Assembly (NCBI RefSeq): GCF_019649055.1
Contig: NW_026570286.1
Location: 620,001 to 684,000, forward strand
DNA: 64,000 bases
Source of the DNA: Paramacrobiotus metropolitanus
Taxonomy: Eukaryota > Tardigrada > Eutardigrada > Parachela > Macrobiotidae
Direction: 5' to 3'
Both the position numbers and the translations under genes were made by a program. This document shows positions 40,191 to 51,876 of this stretch, piece after piece. Each line of letters opens with the position of its first letter. Positions within the stretch are counted from its first letter, which is position 1. The notes under the pieces were generated by a model. It made no database searches, was not told where the DNA came from, and was given only the letters and a program-made list of their open reading frames with translations.

Positions 40191-41130
40191 TTATTCGTTG
40201 TTACTGGAATCCGCATCGTGCGATCGAATAATATGGTTATCGTCGGCGTCAGAACGAGGCACAAACATGTGCTTAGGGCTGAGAAATTTGGGCGGAAGCG
40301 GTGGTTCGTTCGGGTCAGGAGTTCGGAGATCCGGACCGTGCTCCGTGTCGAAATACGAATGCTGCATGGCATCACGGCACGTAATGCGGTCTTGTGGATT
40401 ATAAAGGAACATGCGCTAAAAACCAAAACATTTGTTGCACATAAAAAATGAAACATGAAAATGCACATGAAAATCAAATTAATTTCTTTCTATGTTAGCA
40501 AATCGCATTTTATACTGGTGATGATTACAGTACACGTCAAGCCGCGAAGAAACTGCGAAACTAACCAAAACACTGAACATAGCACATCTTACTGAATGTG
40601 TGCGGCTCAATGATGCAATTAAGGTCCATAATTCATACGAGTAAAATCATAAATATGGAAACATACAGAGAATTGCAATATTTAATTAATTCCGTAAGAG
40701 ATTGAATAACGCTGATTGTAATTTACAATCAACGTTTGGTTTACAATTTGTAAACCAAACTTGCAAACTAATTAATTTATACCAAATGAATACCTCATAT
40801 CACAAAAATACCGTATGATCTCCGATATCTTCTTTTTCCGAACATTTTACACAAAATTTAACAGAAAAGAACACTACTTCGTACTTACTTTCAGCAGATC
40901 AACAGCCACGTCCGGGGCGTGCTTTGCTACTTCCTTCCAACTTCTCGGTTTCCACTTCGGAAATACTTCACTGTAATGCCGGAGATGCACGATTTCTTCC
41001 CACATCTCCTTGCTCGGCGTTCCGAATGCTTGAAATATCATGTGCAGTGCTCGGATCTCCGAGTCGGGGTCAAAGGGCGGATCATTCTCGAATAATTCGA
41101 TAATTATTACACCCATACTCCAAATGTCCA
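40191..41130 (-). pseudogene. 5'-truncated copy of a CDK1-like kinase gene
   Basis: Only the two 3' exons are present: 41130-40889 ([29 protein letters not shown]) and 40415-40191 ([18 protein letters not shown] to the stop). They correspond to the C-lobe of the kinase and its tail. The upstream exons with the Gly loop, HRD and DFG motifs are missing: similarity with the right copy stops near 41213 and unrelated sequence follows. Both exons keep open frames and splice sites, so the loss is recent or the assembly is at fault. Without the N-lobe no kinase can be made. Confidence 0.88.
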
Positions 41131-41213
41131 CTACAAAAAACCCATATTGTTTATACAATTTCATGCGCAATTCTCACTACTCCAGCCCAATTACCAGACG
41201 GATTCAGAAATTG

Positions 41214-41600
41214 CACAACAGCGTATTACTGTGCTGCATGGCAGTACAGTAAGTAAAACGCTGTTGTGTATTGGTAATTGGTTTATGCCCTCGCCTCTAT
41301 CCCAACGGAAGCATCCTACGCACTACGGACTTAACTAGTGCTGACAAGTAGAACTTTGGTACGCTGCGCATTGTCAAGATATTGGGTTTCTCACTACACG
41401 AATGCTCGAAAATGTACGGCAAATATATTTCTTTCATATTCCAGGGATGGCGTACTAGGTGTTTATATAAAAGTTTCGTGAAATGTTCGCCATGACTTGC
41501 TCCTACTTAACTACAACGCCTCGGATTTTATGGTACTGGGTTGGTTTGGCTCAAGCTACGTTTACCCGGTAAGCGCTATGGCTACGTTCACTGTAAATTA
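41214..41600. other. Unassigned sequence between duplication breakpoint and LINE tail
   Basis: About 390 bp of non-coding sequence with no recognisable feature. The breakpoint of the SMG9/CDK duplication lies at its left edge and the (TAAAC)n tail of the LINE fragment at its right edge. Confidence 0.5.
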
Positions 41601-42545
41601 GTTTAGTTTAGTTTAGTTTATTCAATGAGCAGACAAACCCTCGAGGCACTAACAAGTCTGGTCAGTAGCATATGAAATATGAAAACATCAGAATTAAGAT
41701 CATTACAACAGATTCGCCAGTTTCAGTGAAGACAGGTATTCCTTAACAGAGCCACAACCAAAATACTCAACACCATTATTTTTTCCACCACCAGTAACTT
41801 TATCAAACAAAGTTTTCAGCCTCATTGCTAGGGTCGTCTTTCCAATCCGTGACCTCGCAGTGGTGTCGATGCGTGCCTCCCGGCGGAGGGCATACCTCGC
41901 GTTGGTCTCTTTAAACGGAATCAGCTCACACATGTACGACGGTACTGTGAAATTTTCCCGGTTTCGTATCTTATACAGCCACACAGCTTCCTTCTGGCGC
42001 CATCGATCGACTGCTGCGGTTATACCCAGCCGTTGGTACAGTTCCGGTGTTACCCGTTCCTGTTATCGGTGATGGTCCGTAAGGCTGCGTGTTGCCGTTT
42101 CATCAGCTGCTCCTGCTCTCCCAAGGACGCTGCCGACCATGCCATAGCACAGTAATCTATGTATGGCTGGACGAAGGCGTGGTGAAGGAAGTAACTCGCT
42201 GGGAATCGCTGAGACCGGATTTAACACGTTTAATCTTTTGGATGCCATAGTTGATGTTGCATCAAACCATTTAGCCGCCTCCGCCAACGCCTTGTTCAAG
42301 TTTTCGGCGGCCGCTGCTTTGGTTTTCCCGCGACAGTGGATTATAGTGTCATCCGCAAAGGTTTCGATCTCGCACTGAATAATCTGCAACAAATCGTTCA
42401 AGAATATTATGAACAGTATAGGGCCAAGCACGGTGCCTTGGGGAACGCCGGAAATGACTGGTAACCAGCTGGATGTCTGGATGTACAGACTGCACTTCAG
42501 CCGCGCCCCAGCCTTTAGCCCCAGCGCGTTAGACCAATTACTATC
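41601..42545 (-). mobile_element. 5'-truncated non-LTR retrotransposon (LINE) fragment
   Basis: Reading the minus strand, reverse-transcriptase blocks appear in order: SSWLPVISGVPQGTVLGPILF, then IETFADDTIIHC (the catalytic FADD box), then KALAEAAKWFDA. An apparent deletion follows, and then a C-terminal stretch (VDRWRQKEAVWLYKIRN; RIGKTTLAMRLKTLF) like the end of jockey/CR1-type ORF2. Reading frames change more than once, so the copy is dead. The 3' end carries the simple repeat aaactaaactaaactaaac (plus-strand 41601-41620), a typical LINE microsatellite tail. The 5' part, including endonuclease and ORF1, is absent. It lies next to the hAT-like element, which inserted on its 5' side. Confidence 0.85.
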
Positions 42546-42739
42546 ATACTGGTGGTTAGAGATCTGTACGTGTATGCAGACATACTACCATGTACCATAT
42601 AACGCGAAAATTAACGAATTTTTGAAAATTTGCCTTCCAACCGCGTGCGGCATGGGCCACCGCATGCGTACGTGTCACTACGTTACTGCTGACTCTACAG
42701 TACTGCTGTCTGTACACGCCGGGCATTCCACCAGGTTCC

Positions 42740-42747
42740 TGCAGGAA
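42740..42747. repeat. Left 8-bp target-site duplication of the hAT-like element
   Basis: The string tgcaggaa immediately precedes the element's left end and is repeated at 46707-46714 immediately after its right end. Confidence 0.88.
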
Positions 42748-45700
42748 TAGAGATGGCAAAACTAAAATTAGTCGACTAATTAGTTGGTTAACTTCGGTTA
42801 ACTCGACTAAAACTAAAAAAATTAGTTTAACCAACTTTGGTGACTAAAAAAATTAGTCAAGAGCTTTTTAGTAACTAAATTTTTTAACCGAGTAGATTTT
42901 AGCTACTAAAACTCAGCGGTTAACCACCGGTTAACGAAATTTATTCCCAGCGCAATGGCGGACCGCAAGAGACGGTGGTTTTTTCATAATTTTCAAGTAC
43001 AAACTGCGCAACCAGATCGGCGCACTGCATAGTATGCGTGCAGTACTTCAATTTAATCGTAAATGTAGCGCATGGCGTATATCTTCTAATGCAGTTACAG
43101 TACCTGCATGGCTTTACATTTTTTTTTTTTTTCAATGGAAGAATGTTATTTTATTGTCACTATTTACAAATTACACGAGTACTTTTTGAAAAAAAGCTTA
43201 AATTATCACCATTAAATCAATCGACAGCGGCGGCCTAATCACAGAAGTTTTCAAATTGCCCCATCGGCGCTGTCCCCATGATCGATGCCGCATTTCGCTG
43301 TATTTCGATGCTGATCCGTTGGCGAAGATATGTGGCTCGTTTTCGCCGAGCCTGACGTATCTTCTGTCCGAAACGTTATTGTTCGGACAGCTTCCGGTCC
43401 GCGGTCCGATGTCTCAAAGCCCAGAGCACGGGAATGTAGTCCTGGCCGATATCGCGATATTTCGATCTTGCCCTGCTCGGCCTGTGCGCTGCTGCCAACG
43501 CGGATGTCGCGACGATGTGCGATATGGCCATTGTGTTGACGCACGTTGCGTCCCATGCCAACATCCGTCCTCTCCCACGGTGTCAAGGTACGTCTGCGCT
43601 TGCTGTCTGTAGGAAGACACTTGTGGCTCAGTTCGCTTCAAAGCCGGTCGATGCGAGGCTGCGCTTCACAATGGCGTTCAGGCATTACGCGTAGGGATTC
43701 GTCCGCGGCTTCTTGCAGCTTAAGCCGTAGCTACATCCGCCCACCGCCGCACAGCGGTGTGGGTAATGATCGTGCCCGTCAAACCAACGGCGATTCGTAC
43801 AGCTGAGTCTGTAAGGAGGTTGCTGGGAGGCAGCCGGAAGCGCACCAACCATGCGCCATTTTCGTGCTAACGCCGTTCAGTCTTGCCTGTTCGAGATGTC
43901 GTTCCCAGCTGCCGTTCGTACCCATTCAACGGTCTTTTGACAATAGGGTTGTCCCATACCTTCGACCGGTCTGCGCGTCATTTTGTGGGAGTTCAGGGTT
44001 ATTTCGCCATCTCCTGCAGCAGCATCACGACAGTGCAGCAGATCTGTGGTTGGAACTCGATAATTTCCGATGTTAATGGTTTTTCACCGACAAGCAGAGG
44101 CCAGAAAGGCCGGAAGGGCAAGCTTTTCGACGCCGGACCTGAGACCGCCTTCTTATTATCGGGAGAGATGCCTGCATCCATATGTCTTCAGTAATGCTGA
44201 CATTGGTAACACGTAGTGCTTTGGCGAATGATATCGTCAAAATGTTTTAACAGGGCTTTCATTGGTAGCATCGGCTGGCGCAGTTTATAGATCAGCTTTA
44301 CTGTGCCCATGCTGCATCTTTACCGCACAAAGCCTGGTGAGCCGGTATTAGATTCAGCTGCCCGTTATTCGGGCGATTATTCCCAGCACTGATGAGTGCG
44401 CCTGCAACTGCATTATCATGGATTGGCGCACCAAGGTAATGCAGATCCTTCAGCTGGGGACAAAGCAGGTTCGGGTACGCATGAAGAAATGCGTCGTACA
44501 CGTTTGCGTTCTTTCAGGGAGCCTGATAACCATCAGTCACATTTTGCTATATTGAGCGTTAGCCCCGCACTCGTAGCGCCTCCAGTGAGCAGAGATCGTC
44601 AAAGACATTTTCAGGGTTCCGCCGAGCGCATCATCGTCAAGAAAACACTCTTTCAGCTTCGACTTCAGGCGTTTGTGAGGTCCAATAGTTGCAAGGCAGT
44701 ACAGTAAGGCCGAGAGGGTCTCCTTTGGATGCCCGCCTGAGAAGATATATCACATGCCGTAACAATATTGATGGTTCACCGTGCACCACACAAACTTGTA
44801 GTACTCCGGCATGAACTCGGCAGATTTGGTATGTAGTTTCGGTCTGAAGGCGTTCTGACATCTAGTTTAAGAAAACCTGTGGCTTGTCCAGAACTGCAGC
44901 ATTCGATAAAACTGCGTGGCATGGACAGCGGCTCCACATTCCCCTTTCGCGAAACCCAGCTGATTGGCTGCAACTCTTTATTCAAGTGTCGTAACCAGTC
45001 ACCGCAAAACACACGCCGCAGGCTCAGTTCCCCACTGCAATGGGGCGTATCCCATTATCTTTCTTCTTGAATGCAAATAAGTTTGCACCATACAGCATCG
45101 GGGTAATGTCCTGCGTGCGCCCTTCACATTATGTTCGCAACGGCAGCCAGTGATTCACAATCCTTTTACCCAGTTCAAGGTAGACTGATCAGCTCAGATA
45201 TTGCGGTCAATCCATCAGCCTGCTGCCGATCCATTGGGAAGGCACGACCGCTTCTGCACGCAGCAGTAATAACATCAAGGGCTATCGTTGCGGGTCCCGG
45301 AGGCGGGTGACGTATCGGAGGTTTGAAGGTGTTTTCCTTCAACTCAGCGAATGTCTCTGGCGTCGCGGCAAAACCGTTTCTTCGGTGGTTAGCTGCCGCA
45401 CAGCACCGCTGACATTGCCGTCCTGAAGCTTGCGGCTGACTCGCTTGCGGAGCTGCACAGGAAGCGTCTGGTTTAGCTGCACGAGGAGCGCGGTCCGTCG
45501 AAGGACCTGTATTGATTCGGGAGGACCATGGTTTTGGATGTTTTGGCGGATAATATTGGGTATGACAGGCGTGGTCTTTGGTTTGGCGCTGCTTTTTGCC
45601 TTGCAATTGCGTAACCAAAGACGAGGAGATCAGTCCAAGCTTCAGTGAGTTATTGTCCGTAACTTTCTCCAGCGTCTGCAGTAACGCTTCGGCCACTATA

Positions 45701-46706
45701 ATGCGGGTGCTCTTCGGGATGTGATCGGGAAGATGGACTGTTGCGTAGTCTCCGCCAGGCGGGACGGGAAGAGATTGGTACGGTGCGCTGCTGATTATTA
45801 GTCGAGGCGCTTGTGGGGCGGCTGAGAACGCAGCTGACGTTGTTCTGCTTTTATGCATTCTTTCGGTTGGGTCTCAAGGTGTTTCGACAATGCACTGAAA
45901 GGACTTTCAGGCACTTCGCATTGAAAGGGTTCTTCATTGTCCTCCCTTCAATAAAACGTTCGACGCAGAAAGAGATCTGACTTCAGGGAGATCAGGAAAG
46001 TGGTGTGGACTGCGGCTTGATAACTGCGGGACAATGCCACGACAGTCTCTGGAGAAGATCTCCAGACTAGGTCCTGCAGCCACTTCGGTACTGGATGAGG
46101 GAAATTTTTCATCCAGGGGCAAAAACGAACCCAGTTGGAACAATCCGACACAAAATCATGATCATTAAGTTATTTGTGTTATAAAGAAAAGTTGGTTAGA
46201 AAAGTCGTATAGTTGTCGAAAAGCTTTACATTGAAGTACTGTACTGTGTAATGGCCCTATGAAGTGTGTAATATGCATGTACTGGCAGTACTGACAGTTT
46301 TTCCAGTAATTATGTACATTATACAATTACGGATTTGTTTCTACTGTAGCTTATATTTTCAAAATAAAATTTTATTGTTCTCTGAAGGCCGAATAAATTT
46401 TGATTCTGTTTTTATTTGTTATACGGAACTAATGACACTATGGCGACAGGTGGGACCATTTCGCCGCGATAGTGACACCCACTGTATAGAATAAGGAAAA
46501 CATTTTAACAGAAAATTTATCTTTAGTCTCGGTTAACTTTGGTTAACCGGTTAAAATTTTTAACTAAATTCAGGTTAACAACTAAAAAATTTAGTCGCCG
46601 ACGTTTAGCCGACTAAAAGTTTTAACCAAGTCAATTTTAGCAACTTCAACTTTTAACCGAGTTTTAGTTTAGTTTAGTTTAGTTTTTTTTAGTTTTGCCA
46701 TCTCTA
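42748..46706. mobile_element. hAT-like DNA transposon with long inverted ends, carrying a nested retroelement
   Basis: The left end reads tagagatggcaaaactaaa and the right end is its exact reverse complement. Both lie between 8-bp direct repeats tgcaggaa. About 180 bp at each end are inverted relatives full of gttaac and actaaaa motifs. An 8-bp target duplication and ends of the form (T/C)AGAGATGG fit the hAT superfamily (established knowledge). I found no transposase, so the element is non-autonomous. Removing the nested retroelement (43119-46222) and one copy of its target site leaves about 850 bp of element. The rest is AT-rich and non-coding. Confidence 0.85.
43119..46222 (-). pseudogene. 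Decayed copy of the endonuclease-bearing retrotransposon, nested in the hAT-like element
   Basis: On the minus strand this is a frame-broken relative of the element at 53493-56361. Matches include a C2HC finger-like EPFQCEVPESPFSALSKH with a following Cys (near 45860-45920), the pre-RT segment TFAELKENTFKPP with GPATIALDVITAA (near 45220-45360), and the C-terminal AWDATCVNTMAISHIVATS (near 43510-43570), which parallels AWDVTCVDTVALSHVKATS. Its 3' end has a 14-base poly(A) (T run at 43119-43132). The octamer gctttaca lies just outside both ends (43111-43118 and 46223-46230), a plausible target-site duplication. Many stops and shifts show it is dead. Confidence 0.85.
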
Positions 46707-46714
46707 TGCAGGAA
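46707..46714. repeat. Right 8-bp target-site duplication of the hAT-like element
   Basis: The string tgcaggaa, identical to 42740-42747, directly follows the right terminal inverted repeat. Confidence 0.88.
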
Positions 46715-46982
46715 ACGAATTATTTACGTCGAATTATTTTCGAAAATTAGTAGTTTTGATTACAGTAGTTACGAAAGCGCAGGGAAGGCCATACAGAGTC
46801 TGTACTCGTACTTCTGGTATCCGATTTTATTCACTGATTTATTTCAACAATTGCTTCCCATCGCTCACTTCGACCACAGTTAAAACGGTTATTAGCGATT
46901 CCTGTCATGTTTACAAGAACGGTATTACCGATTACGGCGTGTTTTTAGCACGGGGAACCCATGGAACGGCTCAGATTTGGCC

Positions 46983-47603
46983 ATGGCGCTGAACCAATTT
47001 GATGTGTTCAGTGCCTGCAACCGTTGTCCCGTAGCGTTTACGGGAATGTTTCGCCGTGTTGACTACCTGACTTCCGTTAGGCCCGAATTTGAAAGCGACT
47101 TTTATGATGTTCACCAGCTGCTGCATTATTTTACGGTTCCCGAGTATATGTCAGTTGTTCCCCAAGGAACTATCAAGGCCATGAAGTCTGGCCCACGCAA
47201 AACCACTCCACACGGGACTACTTTTGATATCAGTTTTGGGGATCGACGTATTCCCGACTATCTTACAAAATTTGGAAAAGACGGTGAACGATTGATCTAT
47301 ATGTGCACTGAGGTCAAGTTTAAGCGTGAGGACCTGGAGCTTTGCCTGACGCAACTGGCCGAACAGCTGCAAACGGTGTTCCAGTCGGGACGCTCATCCC
47401 CTCATGGTGTTCTGGGACTGGCATTGATGGGTGTGTACGGGCAGCTGTATTTTCAAACTGACGAGCACTCGAGTATGGAGGCCTTAACACCGTGGATGCA
47501 TGTAACATACAGCCGCCTCTCTACGACCATGAGGACATGTCTCATAGGCCTCCACGCCCAGACCACCCTATCGCTCGAACCCGATGCTGATGCCTCGCCG
47601 TGA
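46983..47603 (+). CDS. Orphan single-exon ORF with a PD-(D/E)xK-like pattern
   Basis: This 206-residue ORF is not a shadow of any gene I can see. The frame stays open upstream to 46891 without an ATG, so the 5' end may be cut off or lie in another exon. It has the order Pro91-Asp92 (RRIPDY), then about 17 residues later Glu110-Val-Lys112 (CTEVKFK), then a helix-like KREDLELCLTQLAEQLQ. This is the arrangement of the PD-(D/E)xK nuclease fold: acidic residue, beta strand with ExK, helix. I do not recognise the family. It lies 270 bp from the hAT-like element's right end, so it could be a host gene fragment, a relic of another mobile element, or transferred DNA. Function is inference only. Confidence 0.5.
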   Translation: MALNQFDVFSACNRCPVAFTGMFRRVDYLTSVRPEFESDFYDVHQLLHYFTVPEYMSVVPQGTIKAMKSGPRKTTPHGTTFDISFGDRRIPDYLTKFGKDGERLIYMCTEVKFKREDLELCLTQLAEQLQTVFQSGRSSPHGVLGLALMGVYGQLYFQTDEHSSMEALTPWMHVTYSRLSTTMRTCLIGLHAQTTLSLEPDADASP

Positions 47604-48798
47604 TCAAAATTCTCACCCCCTCTCATTTCCGGTAAATTGTCATTATTAATATAATAACAAGTATTCTGCACGATTTTTTGCACTGTTATAAAAACTTACT
47701 GCTAAGCACCTGCGAATTCGTAGGAAAATCAGCGATCGGCAATTACAGTACTGTAATAGTTCTGGGTAAATTCAGAAATTGAGACTTATTTGTATTAGTA
47801 ATTGATCAAAAATTAATGCAGTTAGCATGCTAACTATAAGATAAACATCTGGAAACGAATTCTTTAATTTGCAGACTGTTTTTGGCACTTTTTGCTAACC
47901 CTGGCACTGCCGTAAATTTCCGGAGGAGAAGGATGAAATGATTATTGATGGGATTTTTTGGAATGGAACTCTTCTCACATATTTTGTCTTCTTTTGCAAG
48001 TAAGTAATTAGCTGATTTAATTTTTTAATGGGATTTCTTTAGATTTAGCTTTCAAATTTGAGAAATATTTATGGAATTTTGTGAAGTGCTTTCCTACTTA
48101 TTTGGAGATATTAAATAAGGATTTTCCTGCGACAAAATCAAACAGCGAATTTGTTAATTGTTACTTGTATTTGTTAATTGGTTGTAAAATTTAGCAATTG
48201 GGATTCTCGCGATCAGTAACGAAACATTTGCGGATTTTGTATAATTTTTCGGATTATTTTCAGATGTATGGGTTTTGGTTTTCTAGTAACAAATTCTAAA
48301 CAGCCGAATTTTTTTGTGAATATTGTAATTTTATTATTTTGTTGGAAGTTATGCTGCTAGATCACAGCAGGGTTTGAAGTCCAAACTTACGAGGTGATGA
48401 TGTTTTGCAGGCGGCTCAAGATACCCCTCGTCCGGACGACGATGAGGACTGTAAATCTGGCATTTATTAAACAACGTGGAAGGCGTTAACCATCCCCATT
48501 TCAATACTTACGGTTGCCGCTTACTTTTGAGGAACGCTTTTGTTTTTGATTCCTCCTGCGTTTGTTTTTCTTTTCTCGATTATTCTAATTTTGTACGAGT
48601 CGAAAGTAGTCAGCTCTTTACGAATGGTTCGACATTAGTCTCTTGCGCCTAAGTTATTATGGAAACCAAAATTTAATGCTCGGCTTTGATGCATTTTGCG
48701 AATCATGGTTCATGGAGACCAGAACCTTTTATTTCATTCAGTCGGGTTCAAGTTCATTAAAATGAAAAGAGAGCAGATAACGACTTGGAGAAGAGCAG
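47604..48798. other. AT-rich spacer downstream of the orphan ORF and BUD23
   Basis: A 1.2-kb AT-rich stretch. No coding ORF, RNA gene or repeat boundary can be supported. It includes the 3' flank of BUD23 (minus strand). Confidence 0.5.
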
Positions 48799-50914
48799 CT
48801 AAACTGTCCCAGGCGATGTCTGCTGCCAGTATACTTCGTGATCAGGTCTGACATCTCTGCAAATGAATCAACAGAATCCGTCAAAATGCTATCTGATTTC
48901 ATAAGTTCATTAAACAAAACCTGAACAGAAAAACAACCATTACCGTCCTTATCTTCGTCTCCGGTCTTTCTAGGCTAAAAAATCAACTTTCGAGTGTTCT
49001 TCTGTGGCTTAGACGGTCGTGAATCTACGTGCCCAGATCTATAAGACAATATTATTCTGTTAACTAAAACTAAACAATATTTCCCGCGGCAAGACAATTG
49101 CGCTTGTACCTGTTGCTAACGGGCTTCTCACCGGCTCCATCCAAACCCTTCGGAAGAGTGGGATTGACACCACCGGTAAATAATACTAGATACATTCTAC
49201 AAAAACAAAATACAGGTTATGGAATAGTCAAACACTGCAAAGGCAAATTTGATTTGCGCAACAAGTATTTTTCTAACTTTTTGGCTCGAGCACTGTTCGG
49301 ATAATCCACAACCAAACCTCCAGTAAAACCTGCTCGCATGGACTGTTGTGTTATTAATTCAACCTGTCCAATAAATTCATATTACCACGTCGTAATTTCC
49401 GAAAATCAAAACCAAGCATGCTATGAAAAATCTGGCATGTTACGGTTTACCTGGGCGCTATTTTCGGGATAGAACTGAAAAACTGCTTTTGATCCACGGC
49501 TCTACCAACAGGAAAAAAACGTATGTTTAAAATTAGCATGACTTTAAATCTATAAACAATGCAAAATCTTATCAAACATGCGTATAATGATGAGAAAAAG
49601 GCGAACAACCGCTTCGAAGGGATGTGCTCTTTTTTGTCGGCATTGCACAGCCACTGTAACGCCGAGATGCTGGAAATACAAATCCAGAAAATCACGTAAA
49701 AGCGTCAGTGATTCTCGTATGGCCATCCAACCGCACCTTATCGCCCCATCAAAACTTCCAGGGCGGAAAGGAAGACCTTCACCGAGATCACTAAGAAGTA
49801 GATCTCCGTCCACTTCTCGTTCTCCGGCAACATCTAGCGAAACAATGTGAGAAAAAGTAACACTAACGACAAATACAATGAGTGGACTTTAATCGGCAAC
49901 TGCCAACAAAATGCCATCGCGATCACATAACAGCTGTCACCGGTATCTTACGAACGTTTTTTAAACTTTTTTACTTACCAGTTAGGCACTCACCTAACAA
50001 ACTATCAATCGTGATTCCCTGCTACGCGAATACTGAATAAAATGTGTTTTCCAAAACAAAATCAAAGCTTTTATGGGAACGGTGTTAAATCGAAAACAGT
50101 ATAAAAAAACCACAAGCCAAGAAAATACAAAAGACAAGTTGAACGCATACCCAGCATGCTGGAACTGATATCCATGCCAACCCAAAAATGGCCAGCATTC
50201 GTTATGGTCTCGCCGCTCAAGCCAGATCCACAACTAAATAATCAGAACACTTACTGTACTAGCACACCACCAGGGTTCATTTCCATATCGCCGGATACAC
50301 TTCCTTACCTAAGAAATAACAATACATTACTCTAATATGTATTGTATAATTGTATTATGCCGAACAAGGTCGGAAGAAGCGAAACTCTCCAAAATTAAGT
50401 ACCACCCGGAGAATTCAGCATTAAACATTAAGGCTTAATTTAATGGTTCTCAGAATTATGGTGAATTAATTTTATGCTGAACTAAATTATTAATTACTAA
50501 ATATGTATACTTAATTAATTGTGCCTCGTTAACACACCCCAAATCCAGCAGATAACACGGATTGCCTTCCGGTAAGCTGAGCAATTCAAGGGCGCGTTCC
50601 GCCAGTTCCACCTGAATTCCCATAATACGCGAGCTAGAAATCAATGAAGAAATTTCAATGCACATGCCATTTTCGTTTCCCCCAGATGGCGAACTGCAAA
50701 CCAAGCAACTTACTTGGAAGTATACTTTCTGGCTTCGTCGTCATTGTAAAACTGCAAAAAGCACACCAATATAAACTATGAGTTCGCCCAAACCATGAGC
50801 AACACGGTCGCAACTTGCGATAAAATGATCAGCTTGGCTGCTCGGAAAAAGACGCATGTGGACCCTTACGATTTCTGGCGGGGCGTGATACTCTGGCCGT
50901 CCGCGTCCAGCCAT
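48799..50914 (-). CDS. BUD23: 18S rRNA (guanine-N7)-methyltransferase BUD23
   Basis: Eleven small exons on the minus strand: 50914-50870, 50751-50714, 50633-50538, 50233-50151, 49833-49737, 49669-49558, 49501-49451, 49363-49278, 49196-49132, 49024-48988 and 48856-48799. The product is 255 residues; the human protein is 281. Family blocks are the N-terminus [22 protein letters not shown] motif [73 protein letters not shown] and [21 protein letters not shown]23, activated by TRMT112, methylates G1639 (human numbering) of 18S rRNA in pre-40S particles. The last two exons ([21 protein letters not shown]) are shorter and more divergent than usual, and their borders are the least certain. Confidence 0.93.
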
Positions 50915-51876
50915 CTCGAAGGATAATTTCCGATTGCCAGCGGAAAACAGCGGCAACCTGTTCGCTGCTGGACTCTTCGTTCCTTTTGCGCACAAGGAAT
51001 CAGCAGATACGGCGGATAATGCACTCAGTATGGAAAATCGACGGGAAATACATAGGAAAAGCCGAGCTGACACCGCGAACTCGCCGTAGTGGGAGAAACG
51101 AAAAATCCACAAAACGCAAACGACACTGGCTAGGTCTGTCCGCTGTTGACTGGCGGCATCACGCATTGGATAAGTTACTTTAAACTCATAAGCACTGTCA
51201 GGCTGCCGTACTTGAAAACTCTTTTATCAAACAGTATCAAAGTAGGTCGGTATTTGATTTTTAAAATAGATCGGGAATAATGCAATTTTCAGAATCACAA
51301 AATAATCTAGTTGTGACTACAAGTATTGAGCGAAGACCAGCTGTGTATCGCTGTCGCAACTTCCGGCTCCATTCAACCGTAATGCCATTGTGGTGGTCCT
51401 GTGGAAATGGAATCCATTGCAAGGTACAGTAAGTACGCTTGTGCGTACCTGCAGGCTGTGGAATTCGAATACAGTAGCTTTCGAATGCTTACAGAAAATT
51501 TTTGAATGCTTGTTTACCTTTCTGGTTAGTGGTTTCACGTTTGATTTCTTGCATTTGACTGCCTTTTTGAAGTTATTAAAATTGAATGTATTCCTATTAA
51601 TATTTTATTTAGTACAGTTCCATATTTAAAAGTTAATAAACTCAGTATGGCACGATTATTCGACCAGTTTATGAACCGATAGCAAGACTTTGCAGTGGAC
51701 AACACTCACAACAGTCACTGATCCGGTTGAGTGTTTTATTTTGTCCATGTGTCCATGTCATTTTAGTTTCTTTTTGACGATACACAGCAGTTACCGATAG
51801 AGTATTTGTGAAACAGTTCTTACTTTGCTCAGTAACTCCCGGGTTTGTTGGTTGCTAAAATTCGTAAATTCTTGAA
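50915..51876. promoter_or_regulatory. Head-to-head spacer BUD23/VPS37
   Basis: A 962-bp interval between divergent starts of BUD23 (-) and the VPS37-like gene (+). It should carry both promoters. The ORFs here have no family resemblance. Confidence 0.35.

Larger units (their letters stand above)
38213..41213. repeat. Left copy of the SMG9/CDK segmental duplication
   Basis: This segment recurs in the same orientation at about 61010-63313. Homology runs from ttaatcgccc(g/a)taagt upstream of SMG9 to cagacggat beyond the CDK exon. Relative to the right copy it contains about 330 bp (38294-38627) and about 500 bp (38954-39450) that the right copy lacks. The last 1.7 kb are nearly identical, with scattered single substitutions and a 6-bp indel near 40110. 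Confidence 0.92.

Noticed and set aside
40085-40477. 130-residue ORF overlapping the last CDK exon, repeated at 62111-62593
   Set aside because: It is an alternative frame of the CDK 3' exon and flanking intron; it is repeated only because the whole segment is duplicated.
43251-45858. Several plus-strand ORFs in the nested element
   Set aside because: They are antisense shadows of the decayed minus-strand retrotransposon, whose family matches are on the minus strand.
49550-49813. Continuous 87-residue minus ORF across BUD23 exons 5 and 6
   Set aside because: The family sequence is recovered only by splicing at 49737 and 49669; the read-through is a chance open frame across a short intron.
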